From Pratylenchus scribneri (lineage: Eukaryota; Nematoda; Chromadorea; Rhabditida; Pratylenchidae), in NCBI GenBank assembly GCA_030063045.1, contig JAQSEB010000111.1, forward strand, positions 124,001 to 188,000: a stretch of DNA of 64,000 nucleotides, in the 5' to 3' direction. Shown here in pieces: positions 61,097 through 64,000 of this stretch (position 1 is the first letter of the stretch; every line of letters begins with the position of its first letter). The position numbers were made by a program, and so were the translations under genes. Under the pieces are notes generated by a model. It made no database searches, was not told the DNA's origin, and worked only from the letters and a program-made list of their open reading frames with translations.

Positions 61097-62959
61097 ATGA
61101 ATTTTAATTTCCTCCTTCTTCTTCTCGGATTCATTTTCTGCTTCATTGGCATTGAATGCATTGAGGATGGCGGCAAATTTTTTGAAGTTGTTTTCCTGGA
61201 TTATGTGCATGAATACAATGAAGTATACGCAAATGTGGACATTGGCGAGGAGGCCGATTATAAAGGATACCTTTGCGGGTATTTTTAAAAATTTTCTCAA
61301 ATTATTAAAATAATTTAATTGAAAAATTGGTTACGGATATTAGTCCTAATCTAGGGCTAAAGTTGTTTTAGGCGAGAGTTGGGTCTAGACTTTTGCCCCT
61401 GTCTCGGGCCTGAGCCTAATAAGCCCCCAATGGCCCAATGAATGGGAAAGGGATTAGAGGCGAATCCATTTTAAAATTATTCTTTTTTAATTGTGTGGAA
61501 AATAAATATAGTGAAAATGTGAAAGGGAAAAGCAAAAGAAGGAGAGGGGAAAATGTCAGTTTAAAAAAGGCAGCTTGGGGCAATATTTGATTGATAGGGT
61601 GACGGGGTGATTAGGAAAAATAAGAAGTGGGGATACGATACACACCGATACAGTATTATTATTGGCATTGGAAACGGGTATTTTAAAATTATTCTCCAAT
61701 TATTTAACTCGAAAATTGGTTAATTTATTGTCAAAATTGGCTAAATAAATTAGTATTTTCTCCTCAATTTGATTAAATTCAAAAATTTATATCTTCTAAG
61801 GAAATAAAAAATTATTAATTTTCTGATTTCATTGAGTTCCATATTTAATGTATTTTTATCATTTATGTATTATCTATAACTATGTCTAGAATTTTTCCCC
61901 AAAAATATTCATTTGAAACCTAAAATATACCATCGTTTTTCGTTTTATAATCATTTCTGAAAAATTAAATCAAAATTACAAAAAAAATTTCAAAACTGAC
62001 AAACAGATAATATTTAACCGTAATTTTCATCAATTTTACTATCAATAGATCTCAAGAATGCCAAGACAAATATGATCTTTTCGCTGGATTGGTTCAACAT
62101 TTTAAAAAATACCAAGTGGCACGAATTTTGTTGACCAATGATGAGGCAATATTCCAACAAATTTCCAAAGATGGCATCAAATTTTGCCTCACTAAAATTG
62201 TGGATGATGCAAATTTGGAGGACTCAAAAACACTTTGTTATATTCGATATAAGGGAAAAGGAAAGAATGGGGCATCCTATCAATTTAGTGGACAATCCGG
62301 CGAGAATACAAATGTTTGTTTTGACCAAAAATTGATGAATTATTATAAATAATTTATAGGCCAATGAATTCTTTTCGGCCGAAGATAAATCCATGGGAAA
62401 AACTTCCTCTGAAGAATTGAATGAAAATGGCAGTGGAAATCAGGTGGCTGAATTGAACAAAAGTGTCAAAAAAGCAAAGGCAGATTTGGATGCATTGAAT
62501 GCGGATGGAAAAAATGAAAAGGCGGCAAAAGAAAGACTCTACAAAATGTTGGGTAATAATAATGAAAATGATGGCCAAAAATGTTCAATGGGCATTTTTA
62601 TTGCCTTCTTTTGGATAATTCAAATGCAAATAATTTTGTTCAATTAAAATATAAATTGAAAGGATAAAGTGATGAAAGTTAGAGTGCCCATTTTTAATAG
62701 ATGCGGTTGAGAAAGTGATTTTGGCAAAAATGAGCGGTACGGCAAAATATACAAAAGGTGAGGCAAGAAAATTGCTTCTTTTTGTGCACGTGGACAAAGT
62801 GAAACCGGCATTGGACATTTTTGAGCCGCAAAAAGTGGCCAATATTTTGGCATTCGATAGGAAATATGCGGCAGAGGCCAGAGAAGGTTAGTCAAAAAAA
62901 TAAAATTTAATTAAAATTAATTTAATTTTTTTATAGTTCTCGACGATGCATTGCATTGA
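61097..62959 (+). CDS. Secreted protein of unknown family, 282 aa, five exons
   Basis: Exons 61097-61278, 62049-62313, 62360-62552, 62701-62886 and 62937-62959 join to exactly 283 codons with stop. MNFNFLLLLLGFIFCFIGIE is a signal peptide. The mature part starts CIEDGGKFFEVVFLDYVHEY, has four Cys in exons 1-2 (SQECQDKYDLFAGL, KFCLTKIVDD, KTLCYIRYKGKG), a Ser/Glu-rich linker, a helical Lys/Ala region (AELNKSVKKAKADLDALNAD) and a C-terminal helical region with GEARKLLLFVHVDKVKPALD, ending VLDDALH. If the third intron is retained, exon 3 reads on to a hydrophobic tail (MGIFIAFFWIIQMQIILFN), so a tail-anchored variant is conceivable. No family recognised. The first intron carries R1 copy 4. Confidence 0.78.
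61340..61680 (+). repeat. Dispersed repeat R1, copy 4
   Basis: Starts TTAGTCCTAATCTAGGGCTA and contains TTTTGCCCCTGTCTCGGGCC, AAGCCCCCAATGGCCCAATG, GGGGCAATATTTGATTGATA and GGGGATACGATAC. In the first intron of the secreted gene. Confidence 0.85.
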
Positions 62960-63050
62960 TTTTAATTTATAAAAAGAAGAATATAAAAATTACATTTCAT
63001 TTAAATATAAAATATATTTAAAAAATATTTTTTGGATAAATATATTTGTT
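62925..63050 (+). repeat. 3' end of the secreted gene, proximal copy of a direct duplication
   Basis: From the T-rich tract before the last exon through about 100 bp of 3' flank, this matches 63588-63735: TTATAGTTCTCGA(C/T)GATGC, TTGCATTGA, AGAAGAATATAAAAA, TATAAAATATATTTAAAAA, TTGGATAAATATATTT. Confidence 0.85.
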
Positions 63051-63149
63051 ACAAAATGGATTTAAATTGTCAGAAAAATTACTGAAAATGTCGAAAAAGT
63101 TATAACGGTTTATTGGTTGTCCTAGACCTCAAAGCTTCAATCTTAAATT

Positions 63150-63560
63150 CAATCGATATGTTGCGGGTATTATTGGAAATTAGGCATTTCTGGAATTGCC
63201 CAGGCTATTTGGCTGGGCAATTTAGGAAATCTTGGCATCTATATACGTCGTATAGAATCGAGAGTAGGCTCATTCGATTCGACTTAATTAATTTTATTTA
63301 TAAGTTTTTCACTTTCAGACCGGTTTAAGCTGTTTTCCTTCCGGATTCGCGAGATTCCTATGCTAAGAATCCTATCCTAACCCTAGATTCTAGCACTAAC
63401 CCTAGCCCTACTAGCTCTAAACCGGTCTGAAAGTGAATCCTATAAATAAAATCAACATGCAGAGAAAACCTACTCCCGAGTCTGTCCGATGCCTAGAAAC
63501 GGAAATTCCAAAAATTTACCAGCCTAGCATCTTAATAAATCCTAGGATTTACCAATTGCC
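63150..63560. mobile_element. Foldback element family D, copy 3
   Basis: Inverted arms ACTTTCAGACCGGTTTAAGC near 63311 and AAACCGGTCTGAAAGTG near 63419. The outer arm GAAATTAGGCATTTCTGG near 63176 faces ATGCCTAGAAACGGAAATTCC near 63489, and GAGTAGGCTCATTCGATTCG matches copies 1 and 2. The core contains CCTAACCCTAG words. It separates the two copies of the duplicated 3' end. Confidence 0.65.
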
Positions 63561-63587
63561 CATATTTTCTCTAACATACATAATTAA

Positions 63588-63735
63588 AATTAATTTAATT
63601 TTTTATAGTTCTCGATGATGCCTTGCATTGAATAATATTAAATTTATAAACAGAAGAATATAAAAATAACAATACATTTGCATTTACATATAAAATATAT
63701 TTAAAAAGTGTTTTTAATTGGATAAATATATTTTT
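63588..63735 (+). pseudogene. Duplicated last exon and 3' flank of the secreted gene (distal copy)
   Basis: Carries its own splice acceptor (TTTTTTATAG) and the codons for VLDDALH then TGA, with one synonymous-type change set (GACGATGCA to GATGATGCC). The copy lies about 660 bp downstream of the original, beyond a foldback element. Confidence 0.75.
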
Positions 63736-63744
63736 GTTACTGTC

Positions 63745-64000
63745 TCATCTCACCAAAGTTTTTGGATAAAATTTGATTGCTTTTGGAAAAGTTTGTGATT
63801 TATTTGGTCTTTCGTAAATCATTTCCAAATTGATGACAAAAGCTGCCAACAAAGTTTTCATTTTGCCGGCCACCTCCAAAAGGCTCATTGCCTCCATAAA
63901 TTTTTGTGCCCCAGGCAAAATGCCATATTTGGCTTGTAATAATTGATGCAATGCTTTTGAATATCGAACCGATTCGGCATAAAGCAATTCCCTGCCTTTT
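63745..64000 (-). CDS. C-terminal exon of an unknown gene (partial at window edge)
   Basis: An open frame on the minus strand runs from the window edge to a stop at 63745-63747. It encodes about 84 residues, GRELLYAESVRYSKALHQLL onward, helical in character (SLLEVAGKMKTLLAAFVINL), ending YPKTLVR. The start is outside the window. Length and amphipathic composition favour coding, but no family is recognised. It is convergent with the secreted gene at 61097-62959. Confidence 0.55.
   Translation of the reverse strand, partial: KGRELLYAESVRYSKALHQLLQAKYGILPGAQKFMEAMSLLEVAGKMKTLLAAFVINLEMIYERPNKSQTFPKAIKFYPKTLVR

Overview
The window is nuclear DNA from a nematode. It is AT-rich, and the genes are cut by many short introns (about 40-60 bp). 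Three genes encode nematode-type chemosensory seven-helix receptors, and an F-box gene, a GH18 chitinase and a CD36-type receptor fit the same host. At least five introns read best as GC-AG rather than GT-AG. Frequent GC-AG introns have been reported for cyst nematodes, so a plant-parasitic tylenchid is a reasonable guess, but the species cannot be fixed from the sequence alone.

Layout. 1-6.2 kb: last exon of an upstream gene, then a 2-oxoadipate dehydrogenase E1 gene (DHTKD1 type). 7.5-8.7 kb: uridine phosphorylase. 9.1-10.0 kb: a 38-bp hairpin satellite. 10.2-13.2 kb (minus): a 718-residue secreted protein of unknown family. 13.9-14.2 kb: a duplicated, broken copy of the promoter and first exon of the dihydrodiol dehydrogenase gene. 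14.4-17.1 kb: F-box gene. 18.1-20.4 kb: dihydrodiol dehydrogenase. 21.0-23.4 kb (minus): SLC7-type amino acid transporter. 24.4-34.1 kb: three chemoreceptors around a small alpha/beta hydrolase. 35.5-39.1 kb: GH18 chitinase. 39.7-48.8 kb: a long Ser/Gln/Asn-rich RS-tailed protein. 49.5-51.0 kb (minus): a second secreted unknown. 52.8-56.8 kb: CD36/SCARB-type receptor. 56.9-58.3 kb: a 25-bp/66-bp satellite. 58.3-60.5 kb: the 3' half of a Ras-like GTPase gene cut by a transposon. 61.1-63.0 kb: a third secreted unknown. The 3' edge holds part of another minus-strand gene.

The genes are mostly metabolic, sensory and secreted single-copy loci with no obvious operon. Much of the intron and intergenic space is non-autonomous mobile DNA: two hAT-like elements with very GC-rich arms and perfect 8-bp target duplications, several families of small inverted-repeat elements (one nested in another), a roughly 350-bp family with four sense-oriented copies in introns, and an intronic family rich in AACCGGTTTAAACC-like words. 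The clearest event is one hAT copy inside a Ras-like exon: removing the element and one target duplication rejoins the reading frame exactly. Several conserved genes also carry apparent single-base frameshifts, which could be consensus errors or decay.
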